Of a DNA stretch of 64,000 nt, positions 20,535 to 35,560 are shown piece by piece. The notes under the pieces were generated by a model. The model was not told the origin of the DNA, did not search any database, and saw only the letters and a program-made list of their open reading frames with translations. The stretch is taken from positions 19,176,246 through 19,240,245 of the forward strand of contig JACDQD010000006.1 of assembly GCA_019843655.1 (NCBI GenBank). The letters are read 5' to 3'. Numbering within the stretch: position 1 is the first letter of the stretch; each line of letters begins with the position of its first letter. Source of the stretch: Lethocerus indicus. Lineage: Eukaryota > Arthropoda > Insecta > Hemiptera > Belostomatidae. Position numbers and translations under genes: made by a program.

Positions 20535-21666
20535 CTTATCGTTCTTATCATGGGATTCCGTGCTTTAAAAAAGTAATCAGCCAGTCATCATTACAAGCAA
20601 GAGGTAATGCCCGAAAATTAATTATCAAATTTCTCTCGAACGAAGGTATCGTGGCATTAACATTTTAATCAAAAGTGGAGCGCATTGGCTGAAAAAAAAG
20701 TGCCTCAAATTCTGTTTTTTTTAACGCCTGTCCACGAAACAAGCGAAACGTTGTTAATAACATTTATAATATAAAATTCTCACTTTACTTTCCCCTTATA
20801 TTGAAATACTCTCTTAAACTGCCTCCTTAATTTTAAGTGTGTACTTCTTTTAATGTAATTCATACAGAAACTGCTCTATCAGTTTTAAATTTGCCTCGAT
20901 ACTTCCATGAAATTTAGCAGAGCGGAGGGGAACCAGCTGGCTGCTATTAGCGGGAGTTATGATAGCACCATGGGAAGGAAAACAGCGATGTACGCGATGG
21001 AAATTGTAGTTGGTTTGTGCCGGGGGGATTCAATTGAATAGTGAGCCTGTCCAAAACAAGCTCTCTAAATTCAAATCTGGAAGAGGGGCACGCTCATCTC
21101 GGTTGGCGTCCACCACTAACGGCCCAACAAGGGCCCCATATTGTTCCCAGCCTCGATTCCCACTTCTCATTATTAATTTACTTAGCCTGAAATCCAAACC
21201 GAAACACGGTTAATTCACCCAGTCAGTACAGTTGCCCTGGGCAGTATATATATACAGAATTATGATTCTAGATTTATTTTAAATTGACAAACATGTTCTA
21301 AATAATGTCAGTTGCCAAATCGCAGTCATCTGAGTCTGCGCTTAGATGCACAATTGATGTCAAAATTCTTTAACTAAATTACTAATCACCAATTGGAGTG
21401 AACGTGTTATGTTAATGTGATTAGCAGCTATGTAAATTAAGCCTCATCGTTGGTAATATTCGTTTGATAGTATGAATTGAATTAGCCTATCTATTTTATG
21501 CTCTACCAGCGCAAATAAAATAAGTTGTCCCCTTGCACATATTAGGTAATTCGCTGTTGGGAATACAGAATATTAAACACATTTGATTTAGCATATAGAT
21601 AAGGTTTGTTATTTAGAACGACCCGTTCATGTTTTAATATGGTCAGTGTTTTTATTTAACAAAATG
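20535..21666. other. Intergenic DNA, nothing recognised
   Basis: AT-rich with a GC-richer patch around 20920-21150. No gene, RNA or repeat recognised. Confidence 0.5.
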
Positions 21667-21902
21667 TTCCGTCTAGATTTCGTGTGTTTCCGTCTCCTCT
21701 CACTGGTTTAGTCTTTTGCTGGACCCGTTTCGGCTACTTGCCATCTTCAGTAGCGGTGTTAGCCACTTTTGACACTTTGGATGTTTTTTGGGCATCCTCA
21801 CTGCACTGTCACTGTCACTTGTACTGTAAGGCGCTAATACTAAAATGTAAGACAGACCATTGTTATGGGCTAGTCTTTGGTGCGCCGTACCATTGAAACT
21901 AT
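21667..21902 (+). mobile_element. Half copy of the inverted-repeat element
   Basis: Left arm from CTAGATTTCGTGTGTTTCC through CCATCTTCAGTAGCGG and CATCCTCACTGCACTGTCAC, then half of the spacer ending CGTACCATTGAAACT. The outer terminus and the whole right arm are missing. Orientation is that of the copies at 29.4, 39.8 and 60.6 kb. Confidence 0.88.
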
Positions 21903-22669
21903 AAGAACGATAAGATAAAAAAATAATTCGTTGGCCAGAAATACAAGAGCAATCACCGGCAAAAATTAGAAATATTTGAAACAATAAAATTCTACTCGAC
22001 TATATTTAAAATCGGAATTTTCTGAGTATATTTTATCCCGTACAAGTATATTACTTATAGTTATTTAAAAAAAATTAATTGACAGTTCTGCAGTGGTGTA
22101 AGTTCGCTGATATGCGCAATATAAATAATGATTGAAATTGGACATAATCTGGAATAATGATGGGTCTATAATGGACTACATTCTATCTGTAGTGGATAAA
22201 TGATTATTCTACATTTTTTCACACTTTTTGTAAAATTATCCTATGCAGGGCACCCATCAATATAAAGTAACCTACTTGAAAATGATAATGTCCATTGCGT
22301 AAAATACAGAATGTTAAATAAATGGTTATGAAAAATGTATTAACGAATAATGATCGCATTTTAAATAATCCTATATTGAATTAAGTACCCGCAAATGTTC
22401 AACCCCGACTTTATAGTTGATACTTTCCGTGCCTATGTATCAAGGGGTCTTTTGAGCCTCTAATCTCTGCGAGTTAATAACGTTTTTGCCATCAAATTTA
22501 CCCTTGGGCCTCACTGTCCCGCTCTCAAGGGACGGGGTTGGGATGATAATCGACTCTCTATATACAGTATAAAGTCCGAGGGGGAGGCTCTGCGGGACCG
22601 GTGCCTCCCATAATTACCCCGTTTTCCTAATTACGTTTTGATATCGGATCATAATATATAAACAGGGTG

Positions 22670-22672
<3 letters not shown>

Positions 22673-22717
<45 letters not shown>
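22673..22717. repeat. (GA)n microsatellite
   Basis: About 21 GA dinucleotides after a short AGGGAG lead. Confidence 0.97.
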
Positions 22718-22720
<3 letters not shown>

Positions 22721-25700
22721 TGCGTTAAAGTCGACTGCGGCGATATTAGAGAGCGGGGGCTCAATTTCGGAGGATGCCCCTTACGAAATTTATATGGTAT
22801 TAGCTCTGGTGGACAGACCTGCCCGCCCTTAGCCAGATATTGAGCTCCCACCCCCGGGCCCTTTATGCAGCTGTCGGAGCTCTGATCACGATAATGCATC
22901 TTCCCCGAGCACCACCGGTTGCCCTTTCATCTGTCAAGACCGGCCTCAGGACAATACCTACTTAATAAGGATAGTTACAAAAATAAAATTTTATAACTGG
23001 CCATCCTGATAACCAAGGTCGATGTGATGAAGTTAATTTTAAATATAATAATAAAATAAGGGTATTGAAATAATTTAACCCACGCCCTCACTAAGAATGG
23101 AACAACTTCTAGCAAACTATATAGCGGGTCTTCAATCACTGAGATTATTAATAATAGTAATAATAGGTAATTTGATATGGCTCAGAATAAATTATACGCC
23201 TTCAGGAAATGCGAATGCAATTTAACCAGCCAGAGGAAACCGTTATCGTTATACTGGTTGATACGAGCTGAACCCAACAGTCTTCGCTTCATCACAAAAT
23301 TTTAATATACGCATAAACCTGTATTATATAATACCACAAAAAACGGTAAATACTAACAACGAATTGACTTCGGACAGAAACAATTTTTTTCGGCATCAGA
23401 AATGTTCTAACTCGGAGTAAGTAGTAATTGAAACTTCCCTTGTCGTGCGGGGGTATCGGCCCAATCTATATTTACACGAAGTGAGTTGTTAGCTCGGTGA
23501 TAATATTGGTTAAGGAATACAGAGAGGGAGTCGGCCGAGAGGGGGTAGAGAAGAGAAGAACGTGAGACTGGAAATAGGCGGAGAGATAGATAGTTTATAT
23601 GGAGAGGTAAAGGAGGGTTATTGGGTTAGTGGGTAGGGAGCAGAATAAAGATTAGGTATTTGAGTTTGAGGGAAGGGGGAGGGCATCAGGGCAGGAACCC
23701 ATTATATTTCCCCCCTTTACCACCACCCACCAATGAGCTCTCATCGATGAAAGTTGAACTCACTAAACTCACTAGGATTAGTTGTTTATCTGTCGATTTA
23801 AATTATTTGGTTATATTGAGAAGTTACCAATAGCTGATAACACAATACGACCCCAGTATATTTCGCATTCTATAAACAAATTATAGAAAACAAAAACATA
23901 TACCCATTGAAAATACGGTTCATATTATTTGACCGAAATATTATATCAAATCAAAAAATCCAGATACATTTAATAAACGGTATCATAGATATACGATTAC
24001 CTGAAGAAACACCGCTGTATTGGTTGTAATTCGAGTTTGCTTATTTAATTATCCACGGGCTTTTGCCCTTGTTTGTGATAAAGGTTAACCAGCCAACCGT
24101 GATCCTAAAACACGGGTCGTACTTGGGGTTGTTCTTCAGGCCACCGGTGTACATCCTGTTTTTCGGTTCTCCAACTTCATTACGGCTTTCTTTCGCACAC
24201 CCCCTCACTGAACCCATGAACTTGATTTATTATCTCCCCCTAATGTTCAGGGGCTACCTCTTCCCTCCGATGGCATTATCAGATAGCCTATCCACAGTTT
24301 ATATATATCTACATATAAATATATGTTTCAAATCAAGAAAAATTGTTCTCCCAGAATCTAGCCGATAGTGACTTCGTCATTTCAATATACGTTAAGCAGC
24401 ATAATAATATTTTGTTGGACAAGCAGTATATAATTCGGAATAGTTTTATTTTTGACGAAAATTAAATTTTCTGTAGCGCAATAAGATTTAATAAATATAT
24501 TGTAAGAAATAATTTTTATCCATAAACAACAAGATATATGTTGTTTCAGAAAATTTTCATTTTCTAAATACGCATTACATGTTTCACACTGTGCTTGTTC
24601 TGACGTTGTATTGTCCTGGAGGACTGATTTTATTGGGTTTCGTATAAATTAACTGATGCTTTACCTAAATAAATCATAAACAAAATATTGCATTTAATAC
24701 GCGCATTCAACCCTTGTTGCAAATGTGTTAATCGGCGTATAAATGATACTTGTTTCAAGAATGATTTAGGACAAGATCTGAAGGAATTTTGAGTAATTAA
24801 CGGGACAGATTAAGTTTAAACAGGGAAGGCGTTCCTATGTTAACAATATTGTCTGGGAACAATGAGGGGACGTTATAAATAATGGAGGAGTGAGGGCGGT
24901 TGGGGCGACATACGTGAGCGGGGGCGCCTTGAAAGCCAAAATTGATAATCCCGGGAGCGTTGAGACGCCTCTTATTAAGATTAATTAACAGATAATGCGT
25001 TTGTTTGGCGGAACACCGCGGCATATAGTCGCCCTGCCCCGTTTCCCTTTGGCAGATTCCTCGGCTGTGATCGTGGGTTGGGCTCTTATCTTCCTCCAGT
25101 AGATGTTCCAGTAGACCGTCACATTATTTTAATATATCGAATAGTGATACCGAAATCGAAATATAATGATAGGATTTAATACATTTTCGGTTGAGGTAAC
25201 ATTAGTTGGAATCAATAAATTAAAGAAATTAAAATACAAATCCTTAAATTATGCTGTATGACACGGATACCAAAAATGAAATATTGTTTCCCTTGGAACT
25301 GAGGTAGTTCCAAGCTCCAAGTACTTGTGCTAAACAGTATGAACTAAAGAAACAATAATCTGGGAATAAACTAAAAGGAATTAAATTATTTTCTTTAATT
25401 GTTACATCAATTGTCCCTTGTGTTAACAGCATATCAAGCTGACACGTTAATTAAGCTTGTTAATTATTACTCAAAACATTGACATTCCGGAAAAGTTGAA
25501 AAACAATATTTTTGCTTTATATTCTCCACGTGCCAGTAAGATCTTTCTTGGTTTCGCCACCCATGTACTAAAAGTTCTCAGTTTAATAGTCAGTATCGAA
25601 CTACAATTTTCAGGAATGGCCATTTGAATGCGGAATCAACCAAGGCAGTTGGAGAAACCCCTGTGTTTTAATATGATTTTCCGATAGCTCTAATAGCGTG

Positions 25701-26220
25701 GGGCTCAGTTTAAATTGAAATTGCCGCTAATAGCGTCGTTGGTAGCTGTTTCCGCTGAAGTTCTCTCACTCTCTTTCACCAAATTAATTTTTCAGTCTCC
25801 CTTAATTATATTTGATGGGGCCCGATTCTCTTTTCCGGTTCCGACGTAAATATTCTGCACCGTATCCGGCGAATTGGTCGTGGATTTAAGTAATTAGCCA
25901 GGCCAAGCCGGTCTAAACTCAGATGGGCCCAAGCCCCCATTATAAGTGACTACCCGCGCCATGAATTCTAATACCTTCCTTTACTCATTTATCGTTCGAT
26001 AAAAACGGCCTGTGGCCCCAACTAGTGTATATCTGCTGTTAGCTAAAATCGTGGACTTGAAGATCAACTAACGGAGCCTAATTTCAAAGGCAAATAAAAC
26101 CAAATAATTTGAGAGTAAGAATGAATAATCAATTGTCTACTTCCTAAATTAGCATTTCGATAAAACAAAGTAAGAACATTAAAAGTGATCCTAGTATTGA
26201 CTGTAACAAATTTAAGATGC

Positions 26221-26248
26221 ACTAATTATTTTTAAAAAATAATTAGTA
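26221..26248. repeat. Short perfect inverted repeat
   Basis: ACTAATTATTTTT and its exact reverse complement are separated by a single A, giving 13-bp arms that can form a cruciform or hairpin. The sequence lies within a very AT-rich tract (26200-26350). Confidence 0.85.
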
Positions 26249-29200
26249 AAAAAAATTGGTAAAAAGGGAAAAATTAGTAATTAGTAACAAATAAAAAAAT
26301 ATTTTAAAAAAATAAAACGCAGAATATATACTCGAATATTTTTTAAATATTTCCTGTCTAAAAGAAATATTATTCGTATAGTACTATTATTCTGTATTTG
26401 AAAATGTATAAATAGGTTAATTTAATTAGTAATTACTTTAATTAATTGTTTACATTATAGCAGAGGTTACAGCCATGTAACCCCAAGAGAGATAACAGAA
26501 GGTATTGATTTATTCTTCTTTGACGTACTTTTCTTCCCTCTGGGACCCGAGAAAGTAGAGGAGCGTTTAAATTGAAGATGCAAAGAGGAGGAAATCGAGA
26601 CTGTGCGGGTTAAAGGGCCTCGTTACCGGGGCGGTCCCTCAAAAGCTGTAGAAGTTTGATGAAGTATGAGCAGAGAAGCCTTACTCCTCTCGGTTTCCAA
26701 CAAGTTTTCCTCTAAACTCGTCAGAGTACAGAGCTTTCTTTTCTTGTCAAATATTTATAAGGGAGAAAGGACATCCCCCAACTGCCCAACACCAAAATAA
26801 TTTCTCTCTCCCTGCCTGCCGAGCTAGTGTGTACTTGACGTGATTTTCCTGTGTCTTCGGTCACCGGAAACTTCTTCAATGGGAAATAAACGCTCCTAAA
26901 TTTTTAATTTTGTGAGCGAGGGGGTAACGACCTATCGAACCCACAGTTGTGTATCAACGTACTGTGTAAACTGTACACAGTCTACATCAGTCAGCACCTT
27001 ATCTGGGAGGGATGCAAGGTGAGAAGCATAGACCGACGTATAGGGAGGGGGGGGAATTTTTCCGCCTCAAGTGTAACAAATAGGTAGAAAATGAGGAAAT
27101 ACATTTTTAAGTAAATGTACTCCAAGCATAAGATGGGAATTAATTTACTTCAGTAAAGGAAAGCGATATATCTGCCGGAGAATAAACCAGTAAGCCACTT
27201 CACTAATTTGAAAAAACAAACGATTACCAAATGTGACACACTTTTAAATTATTTGCTTGATAATTATATATGGTTGAATCAAATATACAAATTTGTAACT
27301 AGAACTATTTATTACGTAGTACTAAATCGAAATTCCTCATTTTCTTTTCGTTGAAACTGGCAACAATAAAATTGATTAGATGTATCGTCTTGCCAATTCC
27401 AGGTGTATTTATGAAGTAACCCGTCCTCCTTGATTTGTCTCCAAGGCGGTTCCCACGGGTCGCATTACACCGGGTTACGTAAGCGTTAAATCATAAATAA
27501 ACCAGTTACCGAAGTAATGAGATTAAATGTCTCAATATCTGACGTTATGAAAAACCCAACACCTCCAGCCGGTGGTTTCTACCGGGTTTACAACGAACAT
27601 AGACATTATTATGTAATTAAAGTAATAATTATTGCAATATTACAATAATATGAGTAATTGAATAAAGGTCATACCTTCGTTCTTGAATATTAATTAGAAA
27701 TTTTGTTGCATTGAAACTTAATGAATTGTCTTGTGGCGAACGACAGGTTAAAAATATGTAAAAAATAATAAATTTAAAATTTAATATTTGCGCATTTTTC
27801 TTGTGAGTTAGTATTCGATGGGTGTCGGTGAATCAGTAAGATAAAATCTTCAGTTGTTCTATAACGCAATATTAAATTCTATCTTGAGTTCCAAGATGCG
27901 TTCAATATTGTAATATCTCAACTTCGCGTCTCTTCAGTTTCTTGAAGATATCTCTTATTTTGCCGAAATAGATAGGCGTATCTTAATTGAAACAGATAAA
28001 AGGTATTGGAGTCTTTGAAATAAACTTTCCATAATTAGCAGGAGGGTAATCAAGCAATTACTAGAAAGTTTAAATATAGGCTTTTTTCTGAATAATAACC
28101 AAAATAATTTCGGTGCCGGGTCCCCTTAAGATTCATATCGGCCCCCGGCCTGAGAAAAAAACAGTCGGGACGGATAATAGAGTGGGGTTTTCTATGCCGG
28201 AGGCTTTATTCGATGGTTCGGATGAGAGGGACTCCAAAAAGCAAATCCTTGTTCCTCATAAGAGGAGGGGCTAAGGGAGCGGCGCGCACTGGGCACACAC
28301 CGGCTGAGGAGGCGAAACTAGTCCGGGAGTCTGTCGCCCGCAACTTGCCACCGTACGCGCCAAGTTCGGCCGCGGTGCTCAAGTTTTTCCCCGGGCCCCC
28401 CACACCAAAGGATTTCCATTGATTTTAAATTCGATTCCCGAAGAGACCAATTTACACATCTGAGAGCTTCGGGAACTTTTGCCGGTGGCAAGTTCTAGAT
28501 TCTCGCCGTGCGGGGCGGACCCTAAGAGACGCCTTTATGCGATAGACGCGTTCCAATATACACTACCCTATTGTGCGAATCAGAGGCCTAACCAAGTATA
28601 TAATCTCTATAGTGTTCAAATTAAAACAATTACTGAAAACATTAATATGATGCGGATGATTTAAAATAGTATACAAAAGAAGTGAGTTTCATATATCGGA
28701 ATGAAAGATTTATTTATAAACATCCTCGATTAGACATAAAATTCACTAGGCATATGCACAAGTATCCTTAATCTACCTACTAGCTTTCGGAAACATACAT
28801 AATACAGTAGAAGGTTGGACATTAATTATTTTACCTCTTTTATTTCCATACATATTTATTTATTTAACCTAAGCATTACTGAGGTATTGAATATAGGTTC
28901 AACGTCTATATTTCTGCTGGGGAGTCCCATATAAATGCAAAATACTGTGTCAAAAATATTCGATTCTCGGCAATGGAACAGAAACATAAAAAAATCAATA
29001 GCTAATTTGTAATTTTTGATTAATTAGTATGCATTCTTATTGGGTTTTTCAAGCGTAGCTTACTGTTCTATAGCTGGTAAGTGAGTTCTCTTACCGATGG
29101 CGCGTTGTTGTCGTGAATGTTATAGTTATTTAGGCCGGATGGACGGGCACAAATGGACCTCATTCTTTCCTGGAATATTACAATTTGCGCGCCTCATAAT

Positions 29201-29380
29201 TTGTGAGGCGGGGTCTCCTCCGTTCCGGCCGAACAAAACGTTTTACGAAGGTTGCCCCAGAGCGGCGGCGATACAACAATGGAGGTCACAGGGTAACTTG
29301 ATTTATTTATCTGGCGTTCGGTCGTTAAACATCTTGTCGTCCCGTTGTGTGAATCTCAACAAGGAAATAAAACTGAAGTA

Positions 29381-29765
29381 TTAAAATATCTGTTTTGTGG
29401 CCTGCGAGGGGTTGGAACACCAGATTTCGTGTGTTTCTGTCTCCTCTCGCTGGTTTGGTCTTTTGCTAGACCGGTTTCGGCTGCTCGTCATTTTCAGTAG
29501 CGGTGTTAGTCACTTTTGGCACTTTGGATGTATTTTGGGCATCCTCACTGCACTGTCACTTGTACTTTAAGGCGCTAATACTAAAATGTAATATAAACCT
29601 TTGTTGCGGGTTAGTATTAGGTGCGTCGTACCATTGAAACTAGTAGAGCATTAAACTGAATACACTACGCATTTTAATAGTGTTAAAAATAACTCAAATA
29701 TTAAAATATATTATAACTGACCTTAGCAGACAGTACATGTGACAGTGACGGTGCAGTGTGCAGAC
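29381..29765 (+). mobile_element. 3'-truncated copy of the inverted-repeat element
   Basis: Starts at the terminus TTAAAATATCTGTTTTGTGG, with the full left arm and the full spacer (TTGTTGCGGGTTAGTATTAG, then ACTACGCATTTTAATAGTG). Only the first 30 or so bases of the right arm (CAGTACATGTGACAGTGACG) follow, and similarity stops at about 29758. Confidence 0.93.
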
Positions 29766-32700
29766 GAAAAACCGAACGATATAGGGGTGAGTAGAGATGG
29801 AAGAATCCAAGAGTATAGATGTTATTCGAATTCTTCCTGGAGCCTGTAACAGCTAACTTGTATTAACCGAAACTGAGGTAGTAGTCGTAACTTCTCCACG
29901 GCTAAAATAGGTCTGGAAACTCAAGGTAATAATAAAGACCTCTCCAATATTTATTCAGATTTATTCCCTTTATTTTAACGCTCTACTTTCCTACTTTTAC
30001 TGGTGTTTAAGGCCGGCCATAGGCAGTGTCCCCGACTCCGACTCCCGGACGCCGCGCAATTTTCTCGCATTATGAGTTCATAATTCAAACTTATGAATGG
30101 TCGTGACGTGGTGGCGTGGGCGGGGACGGGGGAAATAATATTATTTTCAGGAGTGGCGTGCCCGAGAGCCCGACGACACTGAGGTATTTGTTGAAAGTAC
30201 GGAGGTAAAGCGAAATTAAAAATCACCATCATTAGTCACTCGATCCAACCGCCAATAAAATAATTTCATAATACTAATTATTTTCAAAATTCTTATTCGG
30301 AGTTTACAATTTCGAGCAACAACAACAACAAGTGAACTGTTATTTGTTTCTGTAGCGGTTCTGTTCTTTGCATAATCTGATGAATATCGAAGATTTATAT
30401 TTTGCCATCCCTGCTCCCATCTTGTTTAGCTCGTAAATTTTTACTTTTCACTATATTCCAAGCCTGCAGTTGGCTAAACTTATAGAACATGAGATCGAAT
30501 GGAGCGCACAGAGGACAGTTGCAAGGGAGATCGGGACATGGCGGTAGGGGTGCATAAAACAGTGGTAGAAAGGGGCGGGGGGGTGGTTGGACCGCTCGCT
30601 CGTATATCGCCGGTGTTGTTAGATAACCCTGTTGGCGGGGGAGTGAGGAGTGTATCAAGTCTGTGTTGGGAGTGTTCAAAACTTAGTAAAGGGGGCGCTT
30701 AAAGTACACACCGCGCACAGCGGGCCCGGCTATAATAAGTTAGTTTGAAACAATTTCAAAGGGGTGTGGCGGGAGGGGACCACCGTGACAGGGGCATTAT
30801 TAACAGACCAGACAGGAGTTATGTGCTGAAAACAAACAGGAAGGATTTAGCCCCCCAAGTTCCAGACAAGAAAGAGGGACGACTACAGCTTGCCTACACC
30901 TTCCGATTTGATATCTGGATTTTGTCCGCCAAACTTTTCATGTCTTCGAACTCCTTCGCGGAATTTTAATTTATCTCTTCTCCCATTAGAATGTCCGTTG
31001 CGTTACTATCTATTTATGAGTGTCCTCGGTGTCATCGGTCGAACGGCAGAACTCGGTGCCAATAATTAATTGCGAGCCGGGGAGAGTTTTTTGCCGGGCT
31101 TCATCGTCAAAGCCGCAGGAGACAATCAGCACAAATACTAATGAGAACGGCCGAAGTGAAAGTGGGGAAGGGGCACGTGAAACAAAAAAACAATTGGCCG
31201 GTAATGGAAAACAGGATGTCGAAAAGCTTTAAAACCCGGTGGAACTAGGGCGGTCGATTAAAACAAATCATTAAAAATCGGCTTAGGGCCGGATGTTGGA
31301 GTGAGGTTGTGGGTGGGTGGGGGCAACTGTTCGGCCGCCGGCATTATCCGCCCTTTTGTGTCGACCCCTCAACCGCCTGCAAAAACAAAATAATATCCTC
31401 CCTGATTGCTTTAAATCCTCCATTTAAATCTATTGAGTAACATTATACAGGCATTTGTGATCAGTAATTTCCAGGACACACACGAGGAGTGGTGTTAATT
31501 TCGAATTAAATTCGACGCTATATTATGGGGTCATTGTATTCATTTGGTTGAATTAAACCGGTTTTTACAGTGCGGAACGGAGGAGGTTATCAAATGGAGC
31601 AAAAACGAACCATCGATATCATTACGTTGATTTTCTGCCTCACTCGTGCTATCGTCCACTCGTACTATACCCTATCGTTGGTTTCTTTCAAAGTTAGAAA
31701 AGTATCGGGCTCTTACCGTAGTTAGTAACACTCCGTTTGGTAAGTATGATATCTAACTCCACATCTAATTTATGTTATCTTTTATTTTAAGTAAAAGTAA
31801 CAAACAAGCCGATATGTAGTCGGCCTACATTAAAAAAAAGTAATTATCGAATCATAAAGTGCGCTCGGGTCGGATACTTTATATTGAAGGGATGAAAAAC
31901 ACTTTCCAAAGTTCGAATTATATAAAAGATTGGACGATCTTTATGCGCCGATAAGCCAGTGCCGTGGAAAGGGTGGAGCGTCGGGGTCGCACCGGGCCGT
32001 TCAATTGAATTGAATGGAGCTTTCACCGTCAGACCAAAGAAGGGGACACTCTTCTTTGGCAAATATTATCTCCACCTGATTAGTTCACTTCCTCGGCTGG
32101 AGATAAAAACATTAAAGGCGTCTGTATAATAGAAGAAAGCAAATTGTTTGCGTCCAACTGCCTCCCTGAATTATCTATAATTTAATCAGTTTCCTTCAGC
32201 TCACCCCTCGAAGGGTTTTTCATTACCGGATATTTTTTCCGCCTATATTAATCAAGGCGTTCCCGAGTCCCGAAATTCTTTCACAGCGCTCCCCCTCTAC
32301 CTCCTGGCCCGCACTCAATTTACTTCCTCATAGTTTCATTTACGTACAATGTCGCACGCAGTCGCTTTTTAATCAGGAAATAAAATCACTAACTTACGCA
32401 GACAATAAAAGAAGCAGATCTCTTATATACCTACTACTCCCTCTCACGACATTAAAATATTGGGTGTTGTTATAATATCCAGTTCAATAATATCATCCTG
32501 TCGAATTTATTATTTGTCTCGAAGAGATTGTGTAAAAGTAGGTTTTAATTTAATAATACAAAGTAATTAGTTTTGATTCAAATTTGGGATAGATAGAAAA
32601 TTTGGTCTTCAACTGCTCCTGGAGCAAGACTGAATCGTTTTACCACTAAATATTGTACGATTTATCCCCGCTGACAACTAAGGTATCTTAAGGGTAATTC

Positions 32701-34699
32701 AAATCAATTCCGATTTCTTGTACCACCTGAGATTATGGCACTGCGCCTCCGTTTATGATCCGGCACACGTACATATATTCTCGCGAAAGGGATGACTAAG
32801 CACTGCAATTAATGCAATATGCACGCCGGTTTAAAACTGGGCAGTGCAAGACTGGAAATGGGTTGTTGTAGGCCCGAGGGCCGAGTGAATCATTGAGCAG
32901 TCGGCGGTCGGGGCTAATATCGGAGAGGCCTAGCAGCCAGCGCCGCCAAACGGCATTGTCGATTGCCCTAATGGGGGGGGGAGGCGCCGAGTTTGCAAGT
33001 TTAATACGGCCTACGACAACTCCTTCCCTCAGACAACTAATGAAACTTTTAATATTGGATGTGCCGGCCCCCGGTCCAACTGTCTGACCCTGGGGGCTGC
33101 CCGCCTATAAGTGCCGCCGCCAACTTCAATCTGTCGTCAAGTTCTGAGACCGACCGGCTGCATCATTTCCTCAAACTCATATTGTAGTTTGCAGCAACGA
33201 TTACCAACTGCAGTCCCTTATATCTTAATTATTTAATTATACCAATTATATATTAGCAAAAAAAATTTATAAGCGGAAAAATCTAATGAAAAATGTGTTT
33301 AAATTAGCTTTAGCCTCGAAAAATTTTGTTGTTTTTATTCTTAATATTATAATTTAATTAATTACAGATACCAGTATGAATTATAGACAAAATGATAGTG
33401 ATTTAGAAAAATAGAATTATTTCCGCGATATCCGTCATTGTAAATAATCGTTCATTCCGGGAAAGGAAAGGGACAGATGTAATATATTATTCCTAAAGAG
33501 TTCCATGGGTTTCGGTACAAACAAATTTAATAATAAAGGAAAGTGGTCGGAAAAAAATATTCGAAAAACCCGCGATTGATGGGAAGACTTCACTGTAGGA
33601 ATAAGGTCACAATTCATCAAGTCTCCTTTCTACGAGCGGATAAACAGAAATTGATGGAGGCAATGCTATTACTTCGAACCAGAAATCTGTCTATTACAAA
33701 ACAGAGTATTGTATAATGAGGTCTGTAAAATTTATATAATTACCATAAAAGAGAGGTAACAGTGGAATGTGCAACTAATATTATATAAGGTATGATGAGA
33801 GAAGGAATTTAAAAATGTAATTAAAGGCGTTCATACCCAAAAATATTTACTAGGTTTCTGGTACGTTTCTAAGTTAGAGGATTCTGCATATTAAGGAAAT
33901 ATCTAAATAATCTTTCATAAATGTTTGCGAAATGTAATTTAATAAAACTTTTTCATATTTTGGCTTGCCGTGAATCATCCAGTCAGTTAATTCATTCTTC
34001 TTCAGGAGTTTCTATGAATAAATAATTAGTAGTCCCAGTAGTAGGAATAGTAACAATAATATTGCATTATTACAAATTACATTACTTTCACTAATTTTTC
34101 CGCGGTAGAATTATAATTTTAAAATATTTGTAAAATTCAGTTTTTAACGTGTAATGTTTTACTTGTTAATGACATTAGAAAATGAACTACGATTGCATAA
34201 TAATTTTACAATTTGACAATGTTGGTCCAACAAAAACCATTTTATGTTATTAAGAGTGAAGGTTAACTTTATCAGCACATGTTAAGCGCGGGTTCTGTAA
34301 GCAGAGCAGTTATTTAGGGCTAACGCCCTCCAAAATCCAACTGACGTCCCCAATTTTAACTGGATGAAGCAGCATGCAATTAGAGCTAGTTTTACAAACG
34401 GTTTGAACTGAGTTTGTTACCGCATACGCCCTTTCACGATGCGATTAGTTTCCCCGAACTCATAGACTCATGAGATAAAAGGGTGTGTCACTAATCCGAA
34501 GGGATATTTTCACAATTATTAAACAACTCCAAATAGTATCCAGTTTAAATGACATTTATAGCATAAGGCATTATATTAAAATCAATTCCTGGTATAAATG
34601 TCCGTGTTTAACAAATGTAAATCATTATAAATATTTTGCACTCTGTAATTCACAACTTAGAAAACATCGCATTACACATCTCTTAGCCTAATATATACA
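29766..34699. other. Gene-poor DNA with GC-rich islands
   Basis: GC-rich islands at about 30000-30200, 30490-30800, 31000-31390 and 32830-33150 alternate with AT-rich DNA. Open frames inside the islands occur on both strands at once and carry no domain. No gene supported. Confidence 0.5.
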
Positions 34700-34984
34700 T
34701 TGTGAATATATATATATATATATATATATATTCTTTACATATAATATTTGAGTTATATTCAAAACTGTTAAAACGCGTAGTGTATTCAGTTTAATGCGCT
34801 ACTAATTTCAATAGTACGGCGCACCTAATAGTAGCCCGCAACAAAGGTCTGTCTCACATTTTAGTATTAGCGCCTTACAGTACAAGTGACAGTGTAACTT
34901 ACCTTTTTATTTTTATCTCACAATATTAAGTTTTTATTTGTGTATTAGTTTAGCTTTTTCTTTAAATAAAAATTATTAGATATA

Positions 34985-35560
34985 GATTAAGTAGCGCGTC
35001 CCTGAGTGTGGTGCGGAAATGTACTTAACTAAAGTTCGTTGGGTCCACTTGCAACGATAAACTAGCGCCCCTTGAGGGTGGTGCGGAAATGCACTTAACT
35101 AAAGTTCGTTGGGTCCACTTGCAACGATAAACTAGTGCCCCCTGAGGGTGGTGCGGAAATGTACTTAACTAAAGTTCGTTGAGTGCACTAGCACCGATAA
35201 ACTAGCGCCCCCCTGAGTGTGGTGCGGAAATGTACTTAACTAAAGTTCGTTGGATCTACTTGTACCGATAAACTAGCGCCCCCTGAGGGTGGTGCGGAAA
35301 TGTACTTAACTAAAGTTCGTTGGGTCCACTTGCAACGATAAACTAGTGCCCCCTGAGGGTGGTGCGGAAATGTACTTAACTAAAGTTCGTTGGGTTTATT
35401 TGCACCGATTAACTAGTGCCCCCTTGAGTGTGGTGCGGAAATATACTTAACTAAAGTTCGTTGGATCTACTTGTACCGATAAACTGGCGCGCCCTGAGGG
35501 TGGTGCGGAAATGTACTGAACTAAAGTTTGTCGCGAGCACTTGCACCGATAAACTAGATT
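34985..35560 (+). repeat. 70-bp tandem array (array 3)
   Basis: Units start at 34985, 35056, 35126, 35196, 35267, 35337, 35407 and 35478, with a partial at 35548. Spacing is 70 or 71 bp. Sequence variants (GTGCCC for GCGCCC, GAGTGTGG for GAGGGTGG) alternate along the array. Confidence 0.95.

Larger units (their letters stand above)
21903..29380. other. Gene-poor DNA with GC-rich islands
   Basis: No exon pair or domain could be supported. Contains the GA microsatellite at 22673-22717, an A/T hairpin at 26221-26248, purine-rich sequence near 23520-23700, and a GC-rich island around 28120-28400. The remainder is AT-rich. Open frames at 24063-24368 and 28206-28422 lack domains and coincide with compositional extremes. 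Confidence 0.5.
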
